A stretch of 6,123 nucleotides of DNA. It comes from Microcaldota archaeon. GTDB taxonomy: Archaea; Micrarchaeota; Micrarchaeia; Anstonellales; J096. Shown piece by piece: positions 1-5,989 of this stretch. Where the stretch lies: assembly GCA_026396375.1 (NCBI GenBank), contig JAPLWW010000064.1, positions 1 to 6,123 on the forward strand, given 5' to 3'. Positions within the stretch are counted from its first letter, which is position 1. Every line of letters begins with the position of its first letter. A program made the translations under genes and the position numbers. A model generated the notes under the pieces. It did not search any database. It was not told the DNA's origin and saw only the letters and a list, made by a program, of their open reading frames with translations.

Positions 1-504
1 GTCGCTGAACTTTACCTGTCTGTTCGGGTTTTCCCCAAATTTCTTCTTCAGGATCATTTTTCTAATTAATCCTTCAATAGAGCCTTCGTTCCTTCCAAGC
101 TTATCTGCCAGGATCCTAATTATCTCCGAATCCTTACATTTTCCAATAAGTTCTGCCCTTACTGCAGTTACAGTTTCTATCTCTGAATAATCGAATTTTT
201 TTATCTCGGTTACATTTGGGTTTTTGGGCATCTTACCCATTTTTACCATGATCATGAGTTTCGTGTGCATGCTTCTTCGATTTCTTCCTAGCAGTTGCCC
301 CAAAACAATTGATATATCCGTGTCATTTTTTCCTTCAAGGACCATTTTTTCTCTTGTCTTTATTATCAGTTCTGTTTCTGCGTTGTTGAATTTCCTTCTT
401 TCTACTCCTTCTTTGGGTCTTTTTACAGCATTCCCTTCAAACAGCTCCTTGTTCATTCTCGGCATTGAGGTTTTCTTCGCAGGAAAGGCTAGGGTCTGGA
501 TCAT
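1..504 (-). CDS. Myb/SANT-like tandem-repeat putative DNA-binding protein (C-terminus beyond left edge)
   Basis: Open from an ATG at 504 to the window edge (168 codons, no stop), so the C-terminus is missing. Residues 1-21 are nearly identical to the start of the upstream gene (MIQTLAFPAKKTSMPR here). After a charged linker come two imperfect helical repeats starting with Lys-Phe at residues 38 and 103, each holding an LGRN motif (72-75 and 136-139) followed by a basic, Ser-containing helix. A third Lys-Phe-Ser-Asp begins at 165, so at least three units of about 62-65 residues are likely. The pattern 'D-x-(D/E)-I ... LGR(N)xxS(I/M)xxx(L/I)' is typical of Myb/SANT-like helix-turn-helix units, suggesting DNA binding; that is inferred from family knowledge. 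The ATG overlaps the preceding stop by 4 bp (ATGA), and a GGTGA site lies 6 nt upstream, fixing the start. Third gene of the operon. Exact function unknown. Confidence 0.85.
   Translation of the reverse strand, partial: MIQTLAFPAKKTSMPRMNKELFEGNAVKRPKEGVERRKFNNAETELIIKTREKMVLEGKNDTDISIVLGQLLGRNRRSMHTKLMIMVKMGKMPKNPNVTEIKKFDYSEIETVTAVRAELIGKCKDSEIIRILADKLGRNEGSIEGLIRKMILKKKFGENPNRQVKFSD
442..504 (-). repeat. Copy A of duplicated 63-bp N-terminal leader module
   Basis: The first 21 codons of the left-edge gene match the first 21 codons of the gene upstream (1506-1568) at 58 of 63 bases, including a 29-base exact run. Similarity stops abruptly after the Lys-Glu-Leu codons, where the two proteins become unrelated. 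The similarity extends weakly about 11 nt 5' of the ATG into the preceding gene's tail (GGGYGAAA...). Near-identity of DNA, not just protein, suggests recent duplication or gene conversion of this start module. Confidence 0.9.
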
Positions 505-1568
505 TGGCTTTCACCCGAAAGATATGCGTCGACCGCATGGTCGAGCTGTTTTTCAATTTCGTCTTCCGCTTGCCTTTTTTGGTCCGCTTCTATGGGAGCG
601 AAGACGCGGTTTAGGAGTTTTCTTTTATATAAAGTACCGTATAATCCGCTGTTTATCTCCTTCAAGCCATTTTCCCCAGATGAATTAGCTATATCATTAT
701 CTTTTATATATTTCTGGGCATATTTGACAAGCTCATTATCTGTCATTGAGATCCATTCCTGATTTTTATCTTTGAATGTCAGCTTTTCAATGAGTTTTCT
801 AGTATATAATGCAGAATATAGGCCGCTCTTCATCTCTTTCAAGCCATTTTTTCCACTCTGATTGGTTATTTCATTGTCGTCAATGAACCTCTGGGCGTAT
901 GCAACAAGCGCGTCATCCGAGTATTTGACCCATTTGTATTTATCCTCTTCAAATTTCAGCTTTCCTACGAGTTTTCTCCTACATAAAATTACATATAAAG
1001 TACAGTCTATATTAGTTAAACCTCCCTTGCCACTTAATCCGGCTATTTCATTGTCGTCAATTAACCTCTGGGCGTATGCAACAAGCGCGTCATCCGAGTA
1101 TCTTTTCCATTTGCGTTCATCAGCTTCGAATTTCAGCCTTCTGATGAGGCTTCTCTTAATCAAGGCAGTGTATAAGCCACCAGCTATCTCTACCAAGCCT
1201 CCTTTCCCCGTAGAATGGGTTATCTTATTGTCGTCAATGAACTTCTGTGAGTATTCTACAAGTTCGTCATCCGAATATCTGCCCCATTTGCGTTCATCAG
1301 CTTCGAATTTCATCCTTCTGGCAAGTTTTCTCCTGAACAAAGCGTCAAATAAGCCACTATCAATTTTTTGCAAACCTTTATTTCCTCCCGGATTGGTTAT
1401 CTCATTGTCGTCAATGTATTTCTGGGCGTATGCAACCAGTTCATCATCTTTCATTTTGGAAAAGAATCCATTCGGCCTTCTTTCTTTTATCATTTCATCT
1501 GCCAGCAGCTCCTTGTTTATTCTCGGCATTGAGGTTTTCTTCGCAGGCAAGGCTAAAGTCTGCATCAT
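501..1568 (-). CDS. Five-fold 59-residue tandem-repeat protein, putative DNA-binding array
   Basis: 355 residues. Residues 1-21 form the leader shared with the next gene (MMQTLALPAKKTSMPR). Five tandem repeats of exactly 59 residues follow: about 37-95, 96-154, 155-213, 214-272 and 273-331. The last 25 residues are a charged, helical tail. Each unit has a helix like YSDDELVAYAQ(R/K)FIDDNEI, a variable Gly-rich loop ending in GL, a helix like SGLYxALxxRKL(I/L), then a Phe-rich charged linker ending in Trp in the first four units. The helix-loop-helix layout with basic C-terminal helices suggests modular nucleic-acid binding. This is inference; I do not recognise a named family with certainty, though fold-level resemblance to modular repeats seen near phage-type nucleases is possible. 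No catalytic motif is visible. Its ATG overlaps the SNF2 gene stop by 4 bp (ATGA), with a weak GAGG about 10 nt upstream; its own TGA overlaps the next ATG. It is probably translationally coupled to the SNF2-like gene and acts with it. Confidence 0.9.
   Translation of the reverse strand: MMQTLALPAKKTSMPRINKELLADEMIKERRPNGFFSKMKDDELVAYAQKYIDDNEITNPGGNKGLQKIDSGLFDALFRRKLARRMKFEADERKWGRYSDDELVEYSQKFIDDNKITHSTGKGGLVEIAGGLYTALIKRSLIRRLKFEADERKWKRYSDDALVAYAQRLIDDNEIAGLSGKGGLTNIDCTLYVILCRRKLVGKLKFEEDKYKWVKYSDDALVAYAQRFIDDNEITNQSGKNGLKEMKSGLYSALYTRKLIEKLTFKDKNQEWISMTDNELVKYAQKYIKDNDIANSSGENGLKEINSGLYGTLYKRKLLNRVFAPIEADQKRQAEDEIEKQLDHAVDAYLSGESQ
511..515 (-). promoter_or_regulatory. Shine-Dalgarno site GGTGA for the left-edge gene
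   Basis: GGTGA on the minus strand, 6 nt before the ATG at 504, lies inside the last codons of the preceding gene. It matches the archaeal anti-SD core and supports translation re-initiation at the ATGA overlap. Confidence 0.7.
576..1460 (-). repeat. Five tandem 177-bp coding repeats
   Basis: Units lie at 1284-1460, 1107-1283, 930-1106, 753-929 and 576-752 with a constant 177-bp step. Two units share a 58-bp block with a single mismatch (867-924 versus 1044-1101), and another pair shares 37 bp with a single mismatch (1107-1143 versus 1284-1320). These near-identical blocks sit at unit boundaries and first helices, while unit centres have diverged. The pattern indicates expansion by unequal crossing-over or gene conversion, with later divergence of the centres. 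Confidence 0.93.
1506..1568 (-). repeat. Copy B of duplicated 63-bp N-terminal leader module
   Basis: First 21 codons of the 59-residue-repeat gene, partner of the copy at 442-504. Differences are at five positions only; the central run encoding PAKKTSMPR is identical in DNA. Confidence 0.9.
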
Positions 1569-4500
1569 TCCTTTTCGCCCTCGTCCTTCGCCTTCCTTAG
1601 GGCATCCTCGATAGGCTTCCTTTCTCTGATCTTTACATTGAATCCCGCTGTGCCATCTGAATTGAAGCTATTCACTATCATTATCTCGCTTTCCTTTTCC
1701 TTCTTTTTGCTTTCGATCCTTGCCCTTACCTGCACGTCATATTCGGCCAGCTTGTCCAGCATGTTGTATGCCGTTGTCCTGCTTCCGGAGTTTTGCATCT
1801 CAATCAGGTCGTCCAGCCATCTTTCTATTACCTTCTTGTGGATTTCCTCCTCGGAATAACGCTGGCCTCCTTTTGAGCTTTTTGTGGCCTTTTTTACGCT
1901 TGAATGGTCTGCCCCGCTCAGCGTGGACTTCCTTCCGCTGTTTATATCCAAAAACATGAATTCCTCAACCATCTTGCCATCTATCAAGTTCATGGTTGGC
2001 TTTCTTTTCCTGCCGCGTCTGCGGCCAAGGATCTTGCTGTTTTCCGTGTTTAATACAAATGCCTCCTTTCCCGGCTCGCCTTTGGGTTCGCCGCCTTTCC
2101 TTACTGCTAGCACGAACACTGCAAAAAGGCTGTCTTCGGCGTCTGTAATGAAACCTGCTATTACATCCTTCTCGCAGCCCAGCTGGATGAGCCCTTCCTG
2201 CAGCTTCTCTGCGCCTTCCATGTTAACTGCAGTGTATGGCTCGCTGATTACAAGCCAGCCCCCTGTCTTGAGTATTCGAAGCGCCTCCCGGATCGTTTTC
2301 TCCCTTCCGGACTGCAATTCCCCATTTTCAGGGAACGGAGAAGTGTCATGCAGAGCCAGTGATATGACTGAAAGATCCGTGGCCTCTCCGCATGCCAGAT
2401 CAGCTATCCTGCTGAACTTTGCACTGTTCTTCTTTTCAATGACCTCTATAAATTCCTTGACAGCGCGGGCGTTGTTGCCTGCGAAGCTGGTCTCCCACTT
2501 GAAATCTGAGGTTTCAGCCAGCTCTGTCGCGTTCTTCCATTCATTTTCCTTGAGGTATCTGTATACTGAGTTGCCTCCCCTCAGGTACATTGAGGCGTAG
2601 TGCGCATGGAGTATCTCCCTTGGTTTCCTTAGCGCGGTTATCATAGGGCCTGCGGCTTCCATCCTGCGCGCATCATATATCCTTTTTTGTTCCTCCGTGA
2701 GAGGTATGCCGTCTATTATCATGCGCGAGATAAGCTCCCTTTCCTCCACAAGGGCCTTCGCGTTTTCATCTATAGTATTTGTCGCCACAAGATAGTACAC
2801 AGTAACCTCCTTTTTCTGGCCCCTTCTCCACACCCTGGCGATTCCCTGCTTGCGCTCTGCGTCTGTGTATGGGTAGTCCAGGAATATGACTGCGGATCCT
2901 GAGGTCAGGGATATCCCTTCGCCCATTGTCCTCAAAGTTGCCACAAGGGCCTTGATTTCCTTGGAATCCTTGAATTGGTCTGTTGTTTCCTTGCGCAAGC
3001 CGCCGTTCTCCCCGTTGGTGACCTTGCCGTCTATGTGGACTGTTTTGATGCCTTCATTGTTTAGCCTTTCCTTTATGGGCTCGATAATTCCGTGGCGGAG
3101 CGCAGACGAGAATATGACTGTTTTGTTCCCTTTGCCCGTTTCATCTTTAGCTATGCGCGAAATCTCCTCAAACTTTGCAGACGGCACCCTTGCGGCAAGC
3201 TCCCTGAGATTTATCAGCTGGTTCATTATCTTTTTATTGAGGATCAGTTTCTCCCTTCTTTTTATGCCATTTTTCGAATTGTCCTCGAGAAGCTTGCCGA
3301 TCGATTCCGCCAGCAGCGGCGGGTTTGTTGCGGCCATCATGGTCCACCACATTTTTATATATACTGGCATGTTGAATTCGTTTTCTTGGACAATCTGATA
3401 CAATTCTCTCTGCTCGGGTGAAAGCGTGATTGGGACTTCCACGGACCTGATCTCCGGAAGCTCCATGACCTGGTCTACCCTTCGCCTCAGCATCCTCTCG
3501 AGGAGCAGTTGCTTGATTACGCGTGGATCCGCTGCAGCCTTCTGGTTGAACACCGTTGCACTTTCGTACTTGTCCGGTTCCAGCATCGACGCCAGATTGC
3601 CTATGTCTTCTATGCATTTAGGCAGTGGCGTTCCGCTAAGAAGGACAACATACTCTGCCCCTCCTTTCTTTGGCGATGATACTATCTTGTGCACTGCAGC
3701 AGAGCGCTGGCAGTCCGATAAGTCCTTTATCTCGTCAACAACTTCCTCGTCGATGATGCACTCCCTGTCATTCTCCTTGTCATATCCTATCTTTTCCAGC
3801 ACGCCGTTCAGGCGGCTGCGCGGGGTTATTATGATGTCTGCGTCATAGACTTCGTCAAGCGAGCCGTTGCTGATTGCCGCAATCTTTGGCGGTTTCGGAT
3901 GCCCGTTGCACATGCCTTCAAGGTCCATCTGCCTGGCCATGATGTCCTCTTCGTCGCAGACCAAGATCCTTTTCCTGCCCGGCTCGCGCAGGTGCGCAGA
4001 AAGGATCATGTCCGCATGGGTTGCGTAATGGGGGTTTTTTGCCCTATGCACCTCGTCTATAGTGACATAATTGTATCCTATGGAGGCAAGCTCCTCCAGT
4101 ATCTTCCTTGCCTCTTTAGGCTTGAAGTTCATCGCATCTGAGTCTCCTGAAAGAACCCTTGTGGTTTCATCAGCAGCGCCGTTGAATGAACGGATTATCA
4201 TGTCATAACTAATTATCGTGATTCTTGCTTTTTTTGCATTGGCTATCGCCTCTTCCTTGTTTCCGCTCCTGATGATGTTGGGCTCGAATTCCTTTGCATA
4301 TTCAGGAGTAAGGCATTTGACAATCTCATCCCGCCAGTGCTCAATAACGCTTGCAGGGCATATTATGAGCGCTTTATTGTCCTTTTCTGGCTCGCGGTTG
4401 CATAATTCTATAAATCCCAGCAGCGCCTGGGCCGTTTTCCCCACGCCCATTTCGTCAGCTATCAGTATCCTTTTGAGGTTCAGTATCTTCTCTATGCCTA

Positions 4501-5353
4501 TCTTCTGGTGCATGGACGGGAACAGCATCCTTCCCCCTGTTTCGCGGTCTATGAAATGGTCCACTGCGCCATTTATCTTCAAATTGTCCACTCTTTTGTA
4601 ATACGCCCTTACGGCTTCGAGGATGATCCTCACTGATCCATTGGTTTCATTTTTTAGGTCTGCATCCAGCCTTGCAAAAGCTTCCTTGGGATCGTTTACA
4701 AAGCAAATCAGGTATTTTTCCTGCGCTGCATTGGAGCACAGCGAATAGAATGCGCCGTTTATGTCAAGGTCTCCAGGGTTTATGCGCCTGAGGAAATCCT
4801 TCAGGTCTGATAGAGGATCCTCGATTCCGTCTTTTCTCGGGTCCTTCCTGACTTTCCCAGTAACCAGTCGCGTGACCGTGTGGTAAAGCGCATCTGCATT
4901 CATGTCCAGGTGAGGGTAGCGCAGGCGGATGGCATCCGCGATCCTGGACGCGTCAAAGTCGAAAGCCTTGACGAACGTCCAGATATCCTCATCCTTGTTC
5001 TGCTTTGAAATTCTCTCATTCAGATTGTCCGTATCCTCATTCGTGGCTTTCATCTCTCCATTGGCTATGAACAGCTCCCTCAACTTCATGTATTTTTCCT
5101 TGCTTTTGTTCCTTACTCTCTGCAATAGCGATTCGTTGAAGCTTATGTCCTTATTATAAGCTTCATCCTCTATTTTGTCGTGGGCGGCCTTGTCGGTTCC
5201 GTAGTTTGGCATTTTGCAGATCTTATCATCTACAAATACATAATCGCGCATGACCTCCTTTAGCGGTATGATCTTGCCATTGAGAACCCATTGTCTATTA
5301 ACAAGTTTTACTGCAGAGATGGGTGTATGCACTTTGCTGGTTTTGTTTTCCAT
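1565..5353 (-). CDS. SNF2-family helicase-like ATPase with shortened methyltransferase-like domain and AT-hook-like tail
   Basis: 1262 residues from the ATG at 5353. Residues 1-275 are an unrecognised, mostly helical N-terminal region. The SNF2 motor follows: Walker A DEMGVGKT (300-307), motif Ia IICPASVIEHW (330-340), DEVH box (433-436), motif III LLSGTPL (571-577), motif IV TVIFSSALRH (745-754), motif V GEGISLT (811-817), and motif VI QGIARVWRRGQ (836-846) with both arginines present. It should therefore be an ATP-driven double-stranded-DNA translocase or remodeller. Motifs II and III are about 135 residues apart, far more than usual. Residues about 976-1085 resemble a class I methyltransferase (ADLACGEA, SLALHD, LKTGGWLVISEP) but lack the stretch between motif I and motif IV. 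GRRRGRKRKP (1110-1119) looks like an AT-hook, and about 1165-1213 may be a winged helix. Start choice: TTG at 5392 and GTG at 5362 are also in frame. No SD is visible, and a TATA-like box about 27 bp before the ATG favours a leaderless start. First gene of the operon. The motor assignment is firm; the other domains are tentative. Confidence 0.9.
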   Translation of the reverse strand: MENKTSKVHTPISAVKLVNRQWVLNGKIIPLKEVMRDYVFVDDKICKMPNYGTDKAAHDKIEDEAYNKDISFNESLLQRVRNKSKEKYMKLRELFIANGEMKATNEDTDNLNERISKQNKDEDIWTFVKAFDFDASRIADAIRLRYPHLDMNADALYHTVTRLVTGKVRKDPRKDGIEDPLSDLKDFLRRINPGDLDINGAFYSLCSNAAQEKYLICFVNDPKEAFARLDADLKNETNGSVRIILEAVRAYYKRVDNLKINGAVDHFIDRETGGRMLFPSMHQKIGIEKILNLKRILIADEMGVGKTAQALLGFIELCNREPEKDNKALIICPASVIEHWRDEIVKCLTPEYAKEFEPNIIRSGNKEEAIANAKKARITIISYDMIIRSFNGAADETTRVLSGDSDAMNFKPKEARKILEELASIGYNYVTIDEVHRAKNPHYATHADMILSAHLREPGRKRILVCDEEDIMARQMDLEGMCNGHPKPPKIAAISNGSLDEVYDADIIITPRSRLNGVLEKIGYDKENDRECIIDEEVVDEIKDLSDCQRSAAVHKIVSSPKKGGAEYVVLLSGTPLPKCIEDIGNLASMLEPDKYESATVFNQKAAADPRVIKQLLLERMLRRRVDQVMELPEIRSVEVPITLSPEQRELYQIVQENEFNMPVYIKMWWTMMAATNPPLLAESIGKLLEDNSKNGIKRREKLILNKKIMNQLINLRELAARVPSAKFEEISRIAKDETGKGNKTVIFSSALRHGIIEPIKERLNNEGIKTVHIDGKVTNGENGGLRKETTDQFKDSKEIKALVATLRTMGEGISLTSGSAVIFLDYPYTDAERKQGIARVWRRGQKKEVTVYYLVATNTIDENAKALVEERELISRMIIDGIPLTEEQKRIYDARRMEAAGPMITALRKPREILHAHYASMYLRGGNSVYRYLKENEWKNATELAETSDFKWETSFAGNNARAVKEFIEVIEKKNSAKFSRIADLACGEATDLSVISLALHDTSPFPENGELQSGREKTIREALRILKTGGWLVISEPYTAVNMEGAEKLQEGLIQLGCEKDVIAGFITDAEDSLFAVFVLAVRKGGEPKGEPGKEAFVLNTENSKILGRRRGRKRKPTMNLIDGKMVEEFMFLDINSGRKSTLSGADHSSVKKATKSSKGGQRYSEEEIHKKVIERWLDDLIEMQNSGSRTTAYNMLDKLAEYDVQVRARIESKKKEKESEIMIVNSFNSDGTAGFNVKIRERKPIEDALRKAKDEGEKE

Positions 5354-5376
5354 TTGGTTCACGGTGGGATATACTG

Positions 5377-5383
5377 TATATTT
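5377..5383 (-). promoter_or_regulatory. Candidate TATA box for leaderless SNF2 operon transcript
   Basis: AAATATA on the minus strand is centred about 27 bp upstream of the ATG at 5353, the archaeal TATA-to-start distance when the transcript begins at or next to the start codon. No Shine-Dalgarno site precedes this ATG, which fits a leaderless mRNA. The competing box at 5396-5404 would give a short leader instead. Confidence 0.45.
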
Positions 5384-5395
5384 GTGTTCCAAAGG

Positions 5396-5404
5396 ATTTA
5401 AAAA
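5396..5404 (-). promoter_or_regulatory. Alternative TATA-like box TTTTTAAAT
   Basis: An AT-rich element on the minus strand whose expected transcript start would be near 5373. That would leave an 11-20 nt leader before the GTG (5362) or ATG (5353), and would put the TTG at 5392 outside the mRNA. It overlaps no gene and follows directly after the probable padR terminator. Confidence 0.4.
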
Positions 5405-5412
5405 CCTGCATC

Positions 5413-5427
5413 AAAAAAGGCCCTTTT
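5413..5427 (-). terminator. Probable T-tract terminator downstream of padR
   Basis: On the minus strand a short inverted repeat (AAAAG, loop GGC, CTTTT) runs into six consecutive T. It lies between the padR stop and the SNF2 promoter boxes. Archaeal termination mainly needs a T-run, so this is a plausible end for the padR transcript. The stem is A/T-rich and weak, so it may contribute little. Confidence 0.45.
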
Positions 5428-5552
5428 AATAGCGTTTGATTGATAGGATATGCCAGCCATCTGGCTTTTTATACGAATTCGGCAAATGCCGATTACGGAA
5501 TCTCTTTTTTAGGATGCCGTTGCGCTGACGACCAAGACTGGAAGGAGGCTCC

Positions 5553-5894
5553 TTAGGCCAGCATTTCCTGTATGAACTCGCGCAATATCCCTTTCATGCG
5601 CCTTTTCCTCACGTCCTCGAAAAGCTTTGTTCCCTTTGCTGTAGAAGTGTACATCTTCCGCATGCGCTTTCCGACTTGCTTATTTCGCCCCTTTATCATG
5701 CCAAGCTTCTCCAGCCTGGAAAGGATCAGGTATACTGTTGATTGCCTGTGCGGGCTCAATCCAATGTCGCTTATCTCATTGGCTATGGAATATCCGTACA
5801 TCGGCTCCCTCTTCAGGCGCCAGATGAGGAAGAGCGCAAGAAACCTGTCTCCCATCTTGGATATCCTTTTCTTTCCAGCGGAATCGCATTGCAT
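5553..5894 (-). CDS. PadR-family winged-helix transcriptional regulator
   Basis: 113 residues, a normal length for a small PadR protein. The family pattern is clear: MYGYSIANEI (32-41) in the first helices, a recognition helix around STVYLILSRLEKLGMI (52-67), and a wing ending RKMYTSTAKG (79-88) before a basic C-terminal dimerisation helix. It should bind DNA as a dimer in the cytoplasm; PadR proteins commonly repress an adjacent transporter or stress gene and themselves. The ATG at 5894 is chosen because a BRE-like GGAAAG plus ATATTTAA box is centred about 26 bp upstream, giving a leaderless mRNA. The frame stays open up to 6023, but that extension would run through the promoter and into the divergent gene's start, and does not look like PadR sequence. 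The divergent gene at 5990 is the likeliest target; the SNF2 operon downstream is a second possibility. The effector is unknown. Confidence 0.9.
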   Translation of the reverse strand: MQCDSAGKKRISKMGDRFLALFLIWRLKREPMYGYSIANEISDIGLSPHRQSTVYLILSRLEKLGMIKGRNKQVGKRMRKMYTSTAKGTKLFEDVRKRRMKGILREFIQEMLA

Positions 5895-5916
5895 AATGAC
5901 ATTGCCATGGAAACGC

Positions 5917-5930
5917 TTAAATATCTTTCC
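5917..5930 (-). promoter_or_regulatory. BRE plus TATA promoter of padR
   Basis: On the minus strand the purine-rich GGAAAG (5925-5930) is followed directly by ATATTTAA (5917-5924), centred about 26 bp before the padR ATG. This is the textbook archaeal TFB/TBP arrangement and implies a leaderless transcript. Confidence 0.7.
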
Positions 5931-5941
5931 AATTAATGGAA
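5927..5941. promoter_or_regulatory. Candidate PadR operator (inverted repeat)
   Basis: TTCCA-ATTAA-TGGAA is a dyad with 5-bp arms overlapping the padR BRE. Its right half belongs to a 9-bp direct repeat AATGGAATA at 5935-5943 and 5952-5960, spaced 17 bp apart, which continues into the promoter zone of the divergent gene. The position would let a PadR dimer block both promoters. The assignment is by position and symmetry only. Confidence 0.4.
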
Positions 5942-5976
5942 TATTGCATAAAATGGAATAATAGCCATTGATATTC

Positions 5977-5982
5977 AGGTGA
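5977..5982 (+). promoter_or_regulatory. Shine-Dalgarno site AGGTGA for right-edge gene
   Basis: AGGTGA lies 7 nt before the ATG at 5990, a strong archaeal SD with good spacing. It shows that this gene, unlike its divergent neighbour, is translated from a leadered mRNA. AT-rich candidates for its TATA box lie at about 5940-5954. Confidence 0.7.
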
Positions 5983-5989
5983 AAAACAG

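Larger units (their letters stand above)
5354..5552. other. Intergenic region with a cluster of short inverted repeats
   Basis: No gene is seen here. It holds several short dyads: GCCAG/CTGGC with a 4-nt loop and then T5 on the + strand (5452-5470), TCGGCA/TGCCGA with a 2-nt centre (5479-5492), GATT/AATC (5491-5502), and AAGGAG/CTCCTT with a 1-nt centre overlapping the padR stop codon (5542-5554). It also holds the T6 terminator candidate and TATA-like boxes described separately. No tRNA or recognised ncRNA is visible. Confidence 0.6.

Noticed and set aside
224..688. + strand open frame opposite the left-edge gene
   Set aside because: It lies antisense across two well-supported overlapping genes, has low-complexity hydrophobic composition and no ribosome binding site.
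576..1460. CRISPR-like array
   Set aside because: The unit is 177 bp, translated in one frame without stops, and diverges throughout; there are no short identical repeats with unique spacers.
862..1614. Long + strand open frame antisense to the repeat gene
   Set aside because: It is the reverse complement of the 177-bp coding repeats, so its own repeats and Ser/Leu-rich composition follow from the sense gene. There is no SD or promoter, and no family resemblance.
3234..3617. Minus-strand open frame in another frame inside the SNF2 gene
   Set aside because: It sits fully within the conserved motor domain of a real gene, with Arg/Gly-rich composition typical of an out-of-frame reading.
3644..3973. 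Functional response-regulator receiver domain inside the SNF2 core
   Set aside because: RILVCDEED and ADIIITP recall a receiver fold, but the phosphoacceptor Asp position is Thr and the segment equally matches a duplicated helicase half-domain, so no signalling role is claimed.
5452..5470. + strand hairpin plus T5 as an intrinsic terminator
   Set aside because: No + strand gene ends here, both flanking genes are on the minus strand, and the stem is only 5 bp; kept only as part of the inverted-repeat cluster.
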